Source: Archegozetes longisetosus (Eukaryota; Arthropoda; Arachnida; Sarcoptiformes; Trhypochthoniidae). From it: a DNA stretch of 64,000 nt. Location of the stretch: NCBI GenBank assembly GCA_018873245.2, contig JAEMBT020000009.1, positions 3,166,001 through 3,230,000 of the forward strand, written 5' to 3'. The translations under genes and the position numbers were made by a program. This document shows, piece after piece, positions 1-11,030 of the stretch (position 1 is its first letter; each line of letters begins with the position of its first letter). Below the pieces are notes generated by a model. The model saw only the letters and a program-made list of their open reading frames with translations, did not search any database and had not been told where the DNA came from.

Positions 1-759
1 GAAATAGTAAAAATTTATGGTAATAAATTTCTAATTTTTTCTAATATTTATTTTAATTTTTTGATAAAAAAAATAAACACATATGTAATTTACAAGCGAA
101 ACACTTCTACATCATCTTGTTTACTTTTGAAGTCCATACGTTGACATTTAATAAGTTATCAAAATGTGATTAACATAATTATAGAAGCAGAGAATCAGTT
201 CTAGAATTGGATACTGTTATTCATATTTACTTAGAAGATATTAGTTAATAGAACTACTGATTAACTAAAGCTTAAACGCAGTATCGATTTAGGTTTCAAT
301 TTTGCCAAATATATTATGACATAAATTATGGCTAATTTTGTATCAATAAAGTTATAATACTGAATCAAATTTGTTTTAATATTTTATGCAATTGTTATTA
401 TCATAACAATAATAGTTAATTAGCGAAACTAGAAGTTTAGATAAATAAGCTGAGTCCTATAATAAATAGTTCTATAAATGATAATTTCTAACAAAAGCTT
501 ATCGAAGAATTGCATGAAATAACGTTAATCTCTGAAAACTTATATTTAGTTGAATGTAAAAATATTTGAAACTGTATTTGAATGATAAGATCATATAAGA
601 AATCAAGAATTTATTTTAAAAATATTATTGATGGTACAGCTCAGTCTAAAAAAACATCGGAAATTACAATTATATTTTTACCTAAAGTTGTTCAAATTCA
701 ATTATAACAAGCTTGAGCTATAAATAGCACTCTAAATGTTTTTATAAACAACTATGGTA

Positions 760-1060
760 TTTAATTCGCCCTCTTCGAGCTTAAATACACAGTTGAAGTC
801 GGCTCGGCACAGAAGCGAAAAATGTCTCCATATCGTATACATAGCTTACCCCATATATCGGCAATTTTTCGGTTTTTTTCTTAATTAAATCTTTGATAAT
901 CTGCCAGATACCGACCGAAACCGCTTCAGATAATCATAAACTGTGCTTAAGGGTGTTCCAGCTAATTGGTCAAGTTTTTTAAACTGATTTGATGCCACAC
1001 TCATGCAAAACTAGGAGACGATTCCGATTATCAAATTGCTTTGCCATTTGGTCTCGTGCG
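760..1060 (-). mobile_element. Possible N-terminal relic of a Tc1/mariner-like transposase
   Basis: Read on the minus strand, this stretch gives broken frames resembling a transposase helix-turn-helix region: a segment beginning MAKQFDNRNRLLVLHECG, then after a frame change LDQLAGTPLSTVYDYLKRFR. The second part has the spacing of a DNA-binding HTH followed by a basic stretch. Frames are interrupted and I see no terminal repeats, so it is at best an old fragment. The rest of 1-2281 shows no gene I can support, only A+T-rich DNA and short chance frames. Family assignment is an inference from general resemblance. Confidence 0.3.
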
Positions 1061-2281
1061 AACTCAAATTTTAGGACTAAACCGAATACTACGCACCTAT
1101 CAATTAATAATATAAGTACATCATAAGAAACCTTTAATTAGCTTGAAAATTCATTAAGAATTATAAAATATAAAAGCGCAATACTAATTTGTTTAAATTC
1201 AGCTTCTTCCGATTTTTTGGACTGAGGTGTAGTAGAATTTTTTAAACTCTTGATAGTATCTTACAGAAATGTTTGACTTTTAATTAATTAGCTTTTTGAT
1301 GACATGATTGTTGAAGTTCAATGTTTAAAGTTGTTTATGGCATTGAAGCATAGGATCACATATACATCTATAAACTCGACATCCAATCATAAGTCAATAA
1401 AAGTTTTTCAATAGATATATTTAGATGTAATCCTAAACTTTGATGACACATTGAACACGATATGAACACGATAAATATCATGCTATTCATAAATTGTTAC
1501 CTCGTGTAATCAAAATCAAATAATGTTTTGAAGTTACAAAAGAATTTTAAGAAACGGGAACATTGCCTGTAGAACGGAATTCGCTGATTGTATCACAATA
1601 AAATTACTTTCGCTTTGATTTATGTATCGAATTGTTTGCTGGATTATATGCAGCTCCACAAACGAATCCTTATAATGGTTTCTGTAGATAACTTCAGTTC
1701 TCTTCATCTCTAGCTTAGGAAAAATATAAGAGATAAAACACAAGTTCCAGGTTCAAAATAGTCGCGATCTTTTGAGAATTTATTGTATATTTATAGGCAA
1801 TTATTGCTAATTTTGATTATCTGTTTAAATTTTGAGCTGAAACATATTGTATTGAAATGAATGTAAAAAGAATACCGATATCAATCTGACGGACAAATTA
1901 GAAGTGTTTCTGTGACTAAGTCAACGAACAAATAAAGGATAGTAAATAATATTGATCGTTAAAGCCTCAGTACTAAAACTTCATATACAATTGTTCAAAT
2001 CTTATAATTTGTGTAAATATAAGTGAATTTTTAAAACAGCTGTAGGATATCGTGAAGTAATTTTATTTCAACATCAAATGAATGTTTTTTCAAAGTAAAT
2101 TCGAATTCAGCTTAAAAAAGGAGACTATGATCTTAATCAGTAAATTGATGTAAACATATTTTGTTCTCAATTAGACTAAAGCACTCAAACATGAAATTCA
2201 ATTTCTAAAATTAATTGTAATAATCCAACAAATTCATTCCTTATGAGGTCTATCTCTTATATTAAATGTTCAAAATTATGC

Positions 2282-3578
2282 TTAAGCTGAACTTTTAGTT
2301 AAATGCTTGGATCCAAGAGTAGAGCTCGGTTGATTATTTGTAGAATCAGTTTGTATCAAAATGACCGCATATTGAAGAATGAATGTTGTGATCGCTAATA
2401 AAGTTCCTCTTTTCAGTTGAAATCCATAGATGTTGAATGTGAAATTTAGTTCCATTTCTTTAATTGCCATCAGATGAATTCTCTCATCTTCAGTTAGTTC
2501 TTCATTTAAACTATTTCTATCCAATTTCTCAATCAATTTCTTGAAACTATTAGAAATGATTTCTCCAAAATAACAATAAAGGAATAATTTGACTGAACCG
2601 ATTGTGAGACTAGTTGTTAGGTTTAAAATTGCAAAAGCCGATACAAACATGTCAGAGCTAATTGCAATAACACAGATCCCTGTCATCATTAGTATTGAGC
2701 TGGAAATCAGTGATAATGATATCAAAGGAGATAGTATTGACTCAAACTCTCTCAGATTCTCAATTAAGGCATATAATTGTGTTCTTAAGCTTTTGATACT
2801 CACTATTAAAAAAAGTTGAAAAGATTTTAGGTTTAAAAATAAACTTTAATCTCCTATTTAAAAAGTTATATCATACTTCGCGTGAAGTTATTCTCAAAAT
2901 TTTTGATAAAACCCGAAATTGTTAGCATATAATAGATATAAAATGAAATTCCATAAAATGTTGAAAATGCTTTGACAACATAATAAAGCAAAGTTCCCAG
3001 ATAAGCCAATATCAATGACCAAATCGGTAGTATGTCATAAAATCTTCCATAGGGTGATAAATAGTGTAAAGTCATACTAATGTTAATCGGTATTATTAAT
3101 ACTATCTATCGATAGAAAAATATCTAAGTAAAATTCTTGATTTTTCAATAAAATACTTAACCAAAAAACCTCCAATCATTCTGTTAGCTTTCCTTGTATT
3201 CGTGTCCATTCGAGTAATTTCTGGTTTACTTAGAAACATATGCAGTTCGTGTCCTTTTATTAATGAAAAACAATAATTAGCCAAATCTTCAACGAAGAGA
3301 GCCCAAGCACCAACCATTATTACAACTTTAATGACTGGTTTCAAATTCATCATATTTTTCGTCATTTCCTTCGGATTTAAAATAATTCTATCACCAACAA
3401 CCAATATAATTATAAATATGTTGAATAGAGTTAGCAAAATTTTTATGAAACTTTGACAAAACGATAAATTTTTATAAGATTTCAAATTCGAAAAATTGAA
3501 TCCTTGAAATTTGTAGAATTTCGCCAATCTATTAAGTGATTTTGAAATTTCATTTTTATTCATATTAAAAGATTTCAT
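2282..3578 (-). CDS. Gustatory receptor-like 7TM protein GR-A (three exons)
   Basis: Predicted chemoreceptor of the arthropod gustatory receptor family (7tm_7), a membrane ligand-gated cation channel in sensory neurons. Exons on the minus strand: 3578-3162, 3105-2877 and 2802-2282, giving 388 residues. Phase 0 intron 1 (56 bp) starts GTTAAG; phase 1 intron 2 starts GTATGA. Multiple hydrophobic segments are visible (exon 1 around residues 48-68 and 80-100; exon 2 nearly all membrane). The C-terminal segment TFILQYAVILIQTD occupies the position of the family's conserved last helix. Exon sizes are identical to those of GR-B and GR-C, which supports every boundary. The start is the ATG at 3578; an in-frame ATG five codons later is an alternative. 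No disabling change seen. The ligand cannot be inferred. Confidence 0.85.
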
Positions 3579-4555
3579 CTTAATTTAGACTGTTATAATA
3601 AGATCTTAAATCTTGTGCCAGACATCGATAAATGTTAAAGAAACGAAACATATTAAAATATATCGTTAGAAAATTATATTAATACCACTAAATGTTTACA
3701 TCAAATATTTATGCAATTCAAAGATTAAAAGCAAATAATTTACTAATGGAAAAATGTTTCTCTCTCAGAAACCCATTAAGTAATTGAATTTATCAAATAT
3801 TTTCAAACAAATTACTTGAGGTTTAATTCGATATTATAATAAAAAAAATATTGAACTGTAAACGTGTTACAGGTTTATTGATTATTTCAAGTATCAAAAA
3901 CTATTGGCTTAAAAATAAATTCAAGCAACTATTGAGAATAGAAATTCAAGATTAAAAGATTTCATTGATCAGAAATAACCTCCACCAGACCTCTAATAAG
4001 TGTATGCTAACGTAACATATTTGTTGTTTTCTGAATACTTCCCAGATCTCGATATCAAGGCTTCGTTTTCAAAAGGTCTTATATCCAAAAAATGCGAAGC
4101 GAAGAAGAACGTGAAAAAAGTTTTAAAAGTCTATTACTTATTCAATCGGTTTAAACCTTTGTTTTTGTTATTAAGAAACAAGTTTTAAATCAGGAAATCA
4201 TAATAAAAAAATTGCAATTTTTTATTGAAAGTTTTATTAACAAAAATATTTTTGGATATAAGCCTTTTTGGAATAAGTGCAACAAAATTTTCCAAATGGT
4301 CTCAAATCTATAAAATCTATTATTTGAAAAGTTGAAAATATAGATAAATTGATTTTGTCTTAAACCTTTTTTTCAAAAGTAAAGTTGAACTTTTAATATT
4401 CATCATCACTTGAAATTTGATGAAAATCAATCAGAAATAGTTGATATCTAGAAGGCTAATGCATGAGCGAAATCTCAAATTTAGATATTATTGAATTTGT
4501 TTATGATTGATTCTGATTTCTTTCGCCAAATGCTATGCTATAGTATATGACATGC
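3579..4555. repeat. 5' flank shared by the tandem GR genes
   Basis: The several hundred bases upstream of GR-A recur upstream of GR-B (about 8057-8500), GR-C (about 12315-12610) and, in pieces, GR-D (24790-24931 and 26003-26470). Recognisable shared stretches include a block around 3640-3660, the AAATAATTTACTAATGG block at about 3731, and the TTTGAGGT/GAGGTTTAATTCGAT block near 3815. This shows the duplication unit extends beyond the coding sequence. No gene is evident. The shared sequence presumably includes promoter elements, but none can be named. Confidence 0.6.
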
Positions 4556-4563
4556 AATGATAT

Positions 4564-5574
4564 TAGTGTTGGAAAATTTGGGTAAATCCGGGCTAATGGG
4601 TCTAAGGGGGTTCCCGACCCTCTACCTCCAAGTGTAATACATCATTGGATTCAGTTCGTTGAGCTGACCATTTTGATACCATACTTGACTACTTCGAACC
4701 CGAACCTGACCACTTCTGGCCACCGAGACCTAACCCCCTCGAAAATGGGTAAACCTGGCTTTACCAAGTTGTAACCCAAGCCAGACCTGATTTAGGTTAC
4801 GATTCGAGAATCCAGGTTTGTCCATTACGAGCTACTAAACCAAACAATGATGGATATCTCGAGAACTACTTGAGATAATTGACCAAGTGAGGTATCAAAA
4901 TGTTCAGTTCGATGTTCTGAGTTTAATGATATATCACTTGGCGGGGTCAGCCACTCCCGTCGGGAGTTGTCCAGAAGTGGTCAGGTTCGGATCAAAAGTG
5001 GTCAAGTGTAGTATCAAAATGTTCAGCTTAACGAACTGAATCCAATGATATATCACACTTGGGGGTGGGAGGTCGGGAACCCCTTTAGACCCATTAGCCC
5101 GGATTCACCCGAAAATTTCTAGAAAGTTTCTAGAAATATTTCTGGAAATATTTCTATGGCCAAGAAATTTTCTTTTAATGAACCTCCCATAGAAATATAT
5201 GAACGTCCTATTGAAATATAATGAACTTCAGATTCATTAAACGGAATAGCATGTCTTTACAGCCATTTTAATGAATTTATGAATAACACTTAAATGTATT
5301 AAAAATTAAGTTTGAAATTAAATTAAATTGGTTAAACTTAAAGATTAATATTTGCATGTGTAAATCATGTTTTATGAGTGATTCATATATTTCTATATGA
5401 GATTCATATACTTCATTGGGAGGTTAATATTAATATATTATTATGGGAGGTTAATATATTTCTATGAGAGGTTCATATATTTCTATGGGAAGTTCATTAA
5501 AAGAAAATTTCTCGATTTTTGACGAGAAATTATCTCTCAAGAAAATTTCTAGAAATTTTCTTTTTACAACACTA
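4564..5574. mobile_element. hAT-type non-autonomous element with 8-bp TSD, itself carrying a nested element
   Basis: The termini are TAGTGTTGGAAAA at the left and its near-complement ending CAACACTA at the right. They are flanked by a perfect 8-bp duplication AATGATAT at 4556-4563 and 5575-5582, the hAT signature length. Without the nested insertion the element is about 470 bp. Its internal sequence, including the run of AGAAATATTTC/GAAATTTTC motifs and AATGAACCTCCCATAG, recurs in reverse orientation in the M13 peptidase intron at 40529-40885, so this is a multi-copy family. No transposase frame is present; it must have been mobilised in trans. Confidence 0.88.
4580..5110. mobile_element. Nested hAT-like MITE with about 110-bp inverted termini
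   Basis: This sits inside the element at 4564-5574. It begins GGGTAAATCCGGGCTAATGG and ends with the near-complement CCATTAGCCCGGATTCACCC. The inverted similarity continues for roughly 110 bp on each side, through a segment with GTATCAAAATG. It is bounded by a perfect 8-bp duplication GAAAATTT at 4572-4579 and 5111-5118, which belongs to the host hAT's own subterminal sequence. Its G+C is visibly higher than its surroundings. It has no coding capacity. The 8-bp TSD points to hAT or a related superfamily; the terminal bases alone do not decide. Confidence 0.85.
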
Positions 5575-5583
5575 AATGATATA

Positions 5584-6190
5584 CGGTTCGCGTCAAATAA
5601 GATGTTGGTTGATTGAAAAATTTCACTCAAATATCTCTTAGAATAGGATTAGCACAGATTAATGAAATTTACAAAATATTTACACAATAGTTAAATATTT
5701 GAGATAACACAATAAACAAGTATAAAATTTCAGTTTTAATAGAAATTTAGCTTAATTCCTTTCAAATATTTCGAAAAATATCACAATCACTGACTTTACG
5801 TTTACTACGAAGATGGACTCAGAAGTCCTCAAAATGTTCGCAAAATCACAAAAGTACCTTTGAAAACAATTGAGCGAAATTTCAGCAAGCCTCGAAAAGG
5901 AGAAGAACTAGAATGGAAGGCAGAATCTGGTAAACCTCCGAAAAATTTCCGAAAATGATAGGCGTCGAGTGTACCAGTTAACAGTTATGACTATATGAGG
6001 TCATTGATGGAGGCATAAAACTTGCATTGATCTGTATATCACTGCCAAAGGAGCGCATATAAAATACCGAAATTTTGCAGTTATTTAGTTCAAACTATGA
6101 TCTAATTTTTGAGAATTTCAATAAATTTGAAAATTTTTTTCATAATTAAATATGAAGTTTTTTAAGTGCCACTTTATTTGACGCGGACTG
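5584..6190 (+). mobile_element. Tc1/mariner-type deletion derivative with transposase N-terminus
   Basis: The terminal inverted repeats are CGGTTCGCGTCAAATAA (left) and TTATTTGACGCGGACTG (right), each next to TA, the Tc1/mariner target duplication. Inside, one plus-strand frame at about 5835-5950 reads VRKITKVPLKTIERNFSKPR and continues with a GE-LE--AESGKPPK pattern. This is typical of the second helix-turn-helix and basic linker of Tc1-like transposases. The catalytic part is missing, so it is an internally deleted, non-autonomous copy. Its left end almost touches the hAT duplication at 5575-5582, showing two insertions at practically the same place. Confidence 0.75.
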
Positions 6191-6369
6191 TACGATATGC
6201 TTTGATATATATGACTATTTTAATTAAATGGATGACGCACACACAAATATACTAAGTAAATACAAATACAGTTTTACTCAACCTTAAGACAACACAAGTA
6301 AATATAAATAATAATAAACATACAATAGCAATAAAATATATTATAGAGTCCAGAATTGTATGAGTGGAC

Positions 6370-6750
6370 GGGAGTGCATCATTGAGAGGTGATCGCAAGT
6401 TAGCCTAAAATTTTTCCCAGCGGAGAGATCGTGCACTTGAATTGAATATCTTCTCATGCATGAACTTCGAGAAATAAGCTCCCTCTACTCTTCACTTAAG
6501 TTCGCGGGAGCGTCGCCTTCAAACAACTCAACATCCTTTCAACCGACTGAGTATGTATTGTAGGATCGCCGGGGGATAGGAAAATTTTAGAGTGATTGAC
6601 ACTCCGGTGCCCATAACCTTCAAGAAGATTGTCGATGTCCCCATAGGCCTTCAACTGATCCGAATACATGGTGGAACTAGGAGCGGCATGGGCTTGTAAA
6701 GTAGGAATAGGGTATCCGATTCCGATACAATCTATTGATATCAATTATAA
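6370..6750 (-). pseudogene. Merlin / ISXO2-type DDE transposase remnant
   Basis: The minus-strand frame 6744-6496 encodes the C-terminal half of an ISXO2-like DDE transposase. It has YSDQLKAYG (second catalytic Asp), then GHRSVNHSKIF, then HTQSVERMLSCLK (His-Thr-Gln plus the catalytic Glu). In eukaryotes this family is Merlin. The N-terminal half and the terminal repeats were not found; the frame closes soon after the Glu helix, and downstream sequence to about 6370 has further broken similarity. It lies about 30 bp beyond the stop codon of GR-B, so the insertion may have trimmed that gene's 3' region. Function is certainly lost. Confidence 0.75.
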
Positions 6751-6771
6751 TGAATATTCGAAATTATATGT

Positions 6772-8056
6772 TTAATGTGAAATTTCAGATGAGTTCTTGG
6801 ATCCAAGAGATTGATTATTCATAGAATCAGTTTGTATTAAAGTAACTGCGTATTGAAGAACGAATGTTATGATCACCAATAAAGTTCCTCTTTTCAGTTG
6901 AAATCCATAGATGTTGAATGTGAACTTTAGTTCCATTTCTTTAATTGCCATCAGATGAATTCTCTTATCTCCAGTTAGTTTTTCATTTAAACTATTTTTA
7001 TCCAATTTCTCAATTAATTTCTTGAAACTATTAGAATTGATTTCTCCAAAATAACAATAAAGAATTAATTTGATTGAGCCGATTGTGAAACTAGTTGTTA
7101 GGCTTAAAATTACATGAATCGATGCAAACATATCAGAGCGAATAGCAATAATACAAATTCCTGTCATCATTAGTATTGAGCTTGACATTAGTGAAAATGA
7201 TATGAGAGGAGATAGTATTGACTCGAATTCTCTTAGGTTTTCAATTAAGGCATATAAATGTGCCCTTAAGCTTTTGATACTCACTATTTAAAAAGTTGAA
7301 AAGATTTTAGATTTATAAAAGAACTTTTAATTTCTATAAAACAAAATATATTATACTTCGCGTGAAATTGCGCTCTAAATTTGTGATAAAACCCGAAATT
7401 GTTAGCATATAATAGATATAAAATGAAATTCCATAAAATGTTGAAAATTTTTTTATAACACTTAATGCTAAAAATGCCAAATAAAGTAATATCAATATCC
7501 AAATCGGTAATGTGTCATAATATCTTCCATAGGGTGATATATAGTGTAAAGCTATACTAATGTTAACTGGTACTATCAATACTACCTATAAATTAAATAT
7601 CTAAATGAAGTTTTTGAACTTATGAATAAAATACTTAACTATAAAGCCGCCGATTATTCTGTTAGCTCTTCTTGTATTCGTATCCATTCGACTAATTTCT
7701 GGTTTACTTAAAAACGTTTGTAACTCGTGTCCTTTTATTAATGAAAAACAATAATTAGCCAAATCTTCAACGAAAAGAGCCCAAACGCCAACCATTATTA
7801 CTATTTTCATGACGGGCTTCGAATTCTTTAAACCTTGTGTCACTTCATTCGGACTGAAAATAATTCTCTCAAGGATAACAGACATAATAATAAATATATT
7901 GAAAAGAACAAGCAAATATACTTTGAAACTTTGACAAAACGATAAATTTTTATAAGATTTTAAATTCGAAAAATTGAATCCTTGAAACTTGTAGAATTTC
8001 GCTAATCTATTAAGTGATTTTGAAATTTCATTTTTATTCATATTAAAAGATTTCAT
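6772..8056 (-). CDS. Gustatory receptor-like 7TM protein GR-B (three exons)
   Basis: Paralogue of GR-A with exons 8056-7640, 7585-7357 and 7283-6772, giving 385 residues. Exon 1 and exon 2 have exactly the lengths of GR-A (417 and 229 nt); introns are 54 and 73 bp, with the same GTTAAG and GTATAA donors and the same phases. Near-identity with GR-A at the start of exon 1 (the block FYKFQGFNFSNLKSYKNL) against divergence in the first membrane helices suggests either strong constraint on the cytoplasmic N-terminus or gene conversion there. The C-terminal helix is TFVLQYAVTLIQTD. No stop or frameshift. Merlin debris lies just past the stop codon. Ligand unknown. Confidence 0.85.
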
Positions 8057-8499
8057 CTTAATTTAGACTGCTATAATAAGATCTTAAATCTTGTGCCAGA
8101 CATCGATAAAAGTTAAAGAAACGAAATATATTAAAATATGTCGTTAGAAAATTATACCACTAAATGTTTGCATTAAATATTCATACAATTCAAAGATTAA
8201 AAGCAAATAATTTACTAATGGAAAAATGTCTTTCTTTCCCTCAAAAACCCATTAAGTAAATGAATTATAAAAATGTTTAAACAAATGACTTGAGGTTTAA
8301 TTCGATAATATTTCAATGAAAAAAATATTGAACTGTTAATGTGTAAAAAGTAAATTGAATACATCAAGTATCAGATCTTATTAGCTTAAAAATAAATTCA
8401 ATATTGAAAGATTTTACTGATCGGAAATAACTTCAGTCAGACTTCTAACAAATGTATGTTAACACAACATTTTTTTGTTGTTTCTGAATACTTATCACA

Positions 8500-9244
8500 T
8501 CTCGAAATGATTTACTTTATACTTTGTACGAGGTTTACCATCTCCATTACAATTAAAACATTATTAGAATAGATTATAAAGTGGTCCCTAAACCTTTTTC
8601 TTACCATTATTTGAACCTCTAAAACATTTTTTCGATCCATTACAAGAACATTTCTCAATTAAAAATTTCTTTCAATTAAAACATACAATTGCTTATATAA
8701 GTTCATCAATGTTACGAACAATTTCATTTAATGAAAATGTAAATCACTTTCTGTCATCAATTCAGATCTATACTTAGTTTTTAGATAAATAAGACTAGAG
8801 AAATGCGTTAAAGTAAAAAGTATTAGTTGATTGATAGTGACTTCAGCTAATCACGGATATTGTTTCTCAACGCCTATCTAAAAGGAATTATTTTTACATC
8901 ACTGTAATTCGTACTCAATTTTTTTGCACTTTTATTCAATCAATTCACCTTTCAACTCAAAGATTAATGATTGAGCTTCAGTGAAACATGTAAAAAGGTT
9001 TCTGATCAACTCGAATTGACCTTAAGTCAAAATTTCTTCAAAATATTAATGAAAATAGATCTTGAGTTGTGTAAACTGTTTATCATTTTTTGTAACTGAT
9101 TAAAGCTAAATCATTATGACTAATAGCATTGAAAGGCAGTAAGCGTTTCATAAGTATTATTTTAACTTTTACATACAATAGGTAACAAAAGTAGTCATAT
9201 TGTTATTAAGTGGCAAAACAACATGATTAGATTGAAACAATGGT
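8500..9244. other. Intergenic, no gene seen
   Basis: After the shared GR upstream block ends near 8500, the sequence to 9244 is A+T-rich without an exon-like frame, splice-signal pair or recognisable element that I can support. Confidence 0.5.
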
Positions 9245-9895
9245 ATCTTCCCAGATTATAGACATTCACTTTATAGAAATCCACTTTGCAAACATTTCAT
9301 TTCATAGACAAATTTTCCCTAATGAAGATTCTGGTCATTCAGGAAATTATTGATGGCTGAAGACTCTGGTCCAGTCTTGGGATTTTGTTTTTAGACACCG
9401 TATGCAACCTTTCATATAACTTAAGTGAACAGTGAAAATATATTGAAAAATAGAAATCTAATTATGATTTATTAATAGTGCAATATTTTTGTGGTATCGG
9501 ACAAAATATCGCACTACAGAATATCGCGCTGTAAAATACCATATGACAAAAATATCTCACTATAAAATATAGCAAAACAAAGTATCGCATACAAAGATTG
9601 TTATATGTAATATTCTCGTGTGTCATTTTGTAGTGTGATATTTTGTCTGATACCAAAAAACATTGCATTATTAATAAACAGAATAAAATTTTTGTTTTTC
9701 AACATATTTTTCGCTGTTCATATAAGTTATATGAAAGGTTGCATACTGTGTCTAAAAACAAAATCCCAAGACTGGACCAGAATCTTCAGTCTATGGGAAA
9801 TAAGTATGAAATGAAATGTCTATCAAGTGAAAAGCCTACTATGTGGATGTCTATAAGGTAAGTATCTATAAATTGGGGTATAACCAATTTCACAA
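9245..9895. repeat. 650-bp fold-back (palindromic) element
   Basis: The left half (about 9250-9545) is the imperfect reverse complement of the right half (about 9605-9890). Corresponding segments are GTCTTGGGATTTTGTTTTTA (about 9392) with TAAAAACAAAATCCCAAGAC (about 9752), and GGTATCGGACAAAATATC with GATATTTTGTCTGATACC. The tips are weakly alike (CCAGATTATAGAC / CTATAAATTGG). The frames inside are only consequences of the palindrome. This is a MITE of fold-back type; no target duplication could be fixed. The arms could form a long hairpin RNA if transcribed. Confidence 0.75.
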
Positions 9896-10484
9896 TAGAG
9901 ATGTAAGAACAAAGTTAACTCTCTTGAGTAAACTGACTAAAGAAATAATGAGTTAATAATTTTTGAAATTTTCATTTAGAAATTCAAGAACTTACAGTAC
10001 AGCGCTGTTTTAGTATAAATTAAGTGCTCTATATCTTCAAAAATACATATGATATATAAAATATATACTTTGACGCATAGCAGACGAAATCTCTATAAAA
10101 TAAACGAGGTTACAACCATTACGAAAATCAATCACTTTTTATCAATTATTCAAAGTCAACAATATCTAACCAGTTTAAAATGAATTTTAGGTAAATTGCA
10201 TTTCACTTTGAAATATAGGCATGAAATTTAACATAAGAACTTTGAAAATCAATTTCTTGTTCAAAAAATTAAAATTTAATGAAAATATAAATATAAGATA
10301 AATTTTTAAATTTTTATAAAACATACTATATTATTTTAAATGTTTGGACGGGAATTAGTTTATGATGAATTCAAAATTATCTAATAATTGAACTGAATAA
10401 TAGAGAAGTTCTAACTCCTTACTTAAACTTTAATATTGGATGAGATTTGTAATGTGATGTAAAGAAGAATGTTTTACTATTAAG

Positions 10485-10741
10485 TATATCATCACCTCAG
10501 CGCTATAACGCGCTAACTCAGAAAAGTCTGTCATGAACAAATTTGAGCTTAAAGTTTAGAATCATAATTCTAAGGCATTATAACAGCTATCCTCGAAATG
10601 ATATATTTCGAAATCTATTCAAACTTTTGAGATTCGATTCGAACAATTTATAGAGGTTTGATATCTTACTTCAAAAGTGGCATTAACTCATTTTGTCAAA
10701 ATTTTTGAGTTAGAGCGTTATAGCACTGAGGTGATGATATA
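10485..10741. repeat. MITE with about 27-bp inverted termini
   Basis: The left terminus TATATCATCACCTCAG, continuing CGCTATAACGCGCTAACTCA, pairs with the right terminus ending CTGAGGTGATGATATA. About 257 bp, no coding capacity. The equivalent flank of GR-D (22620-22700) lacks it, so it entered after the GR-C/GR-D duplication or was lost from GR-D. Whether TATA or TA is the target duplication is not clear. Confidence 0.65.
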
Positions 10742-11030
10742 TTTTCTAATTTATTACTTGAATTTTGAAAGGACAGTAGTATTGATATAGTATTGATAGT
10801 AGTATTAAATATTAATATAACATCTCCAATCTTACATAGAATTACAATATTATTACATCTCATTCTGATATTTCCCTAAACTAAATTAAATTTACTATAG
10901 AAATAAGTTGAGACATAACACCTTCTGTATACTACAGTGTAAAGTAAGATTCTACAACTTGTGCATAGTAGTGCAACATTCAATGTTACATAGTTGAAGT
11001 TAGTTTAATTCACAAGTTCAAATTAAGATA

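Noticed and set aside
9462-9861. Overlapping open frames on both strands
   Set aside because: They lie in the arms of the 650-bp palindrome and mirror each other; no domain or splice logic.
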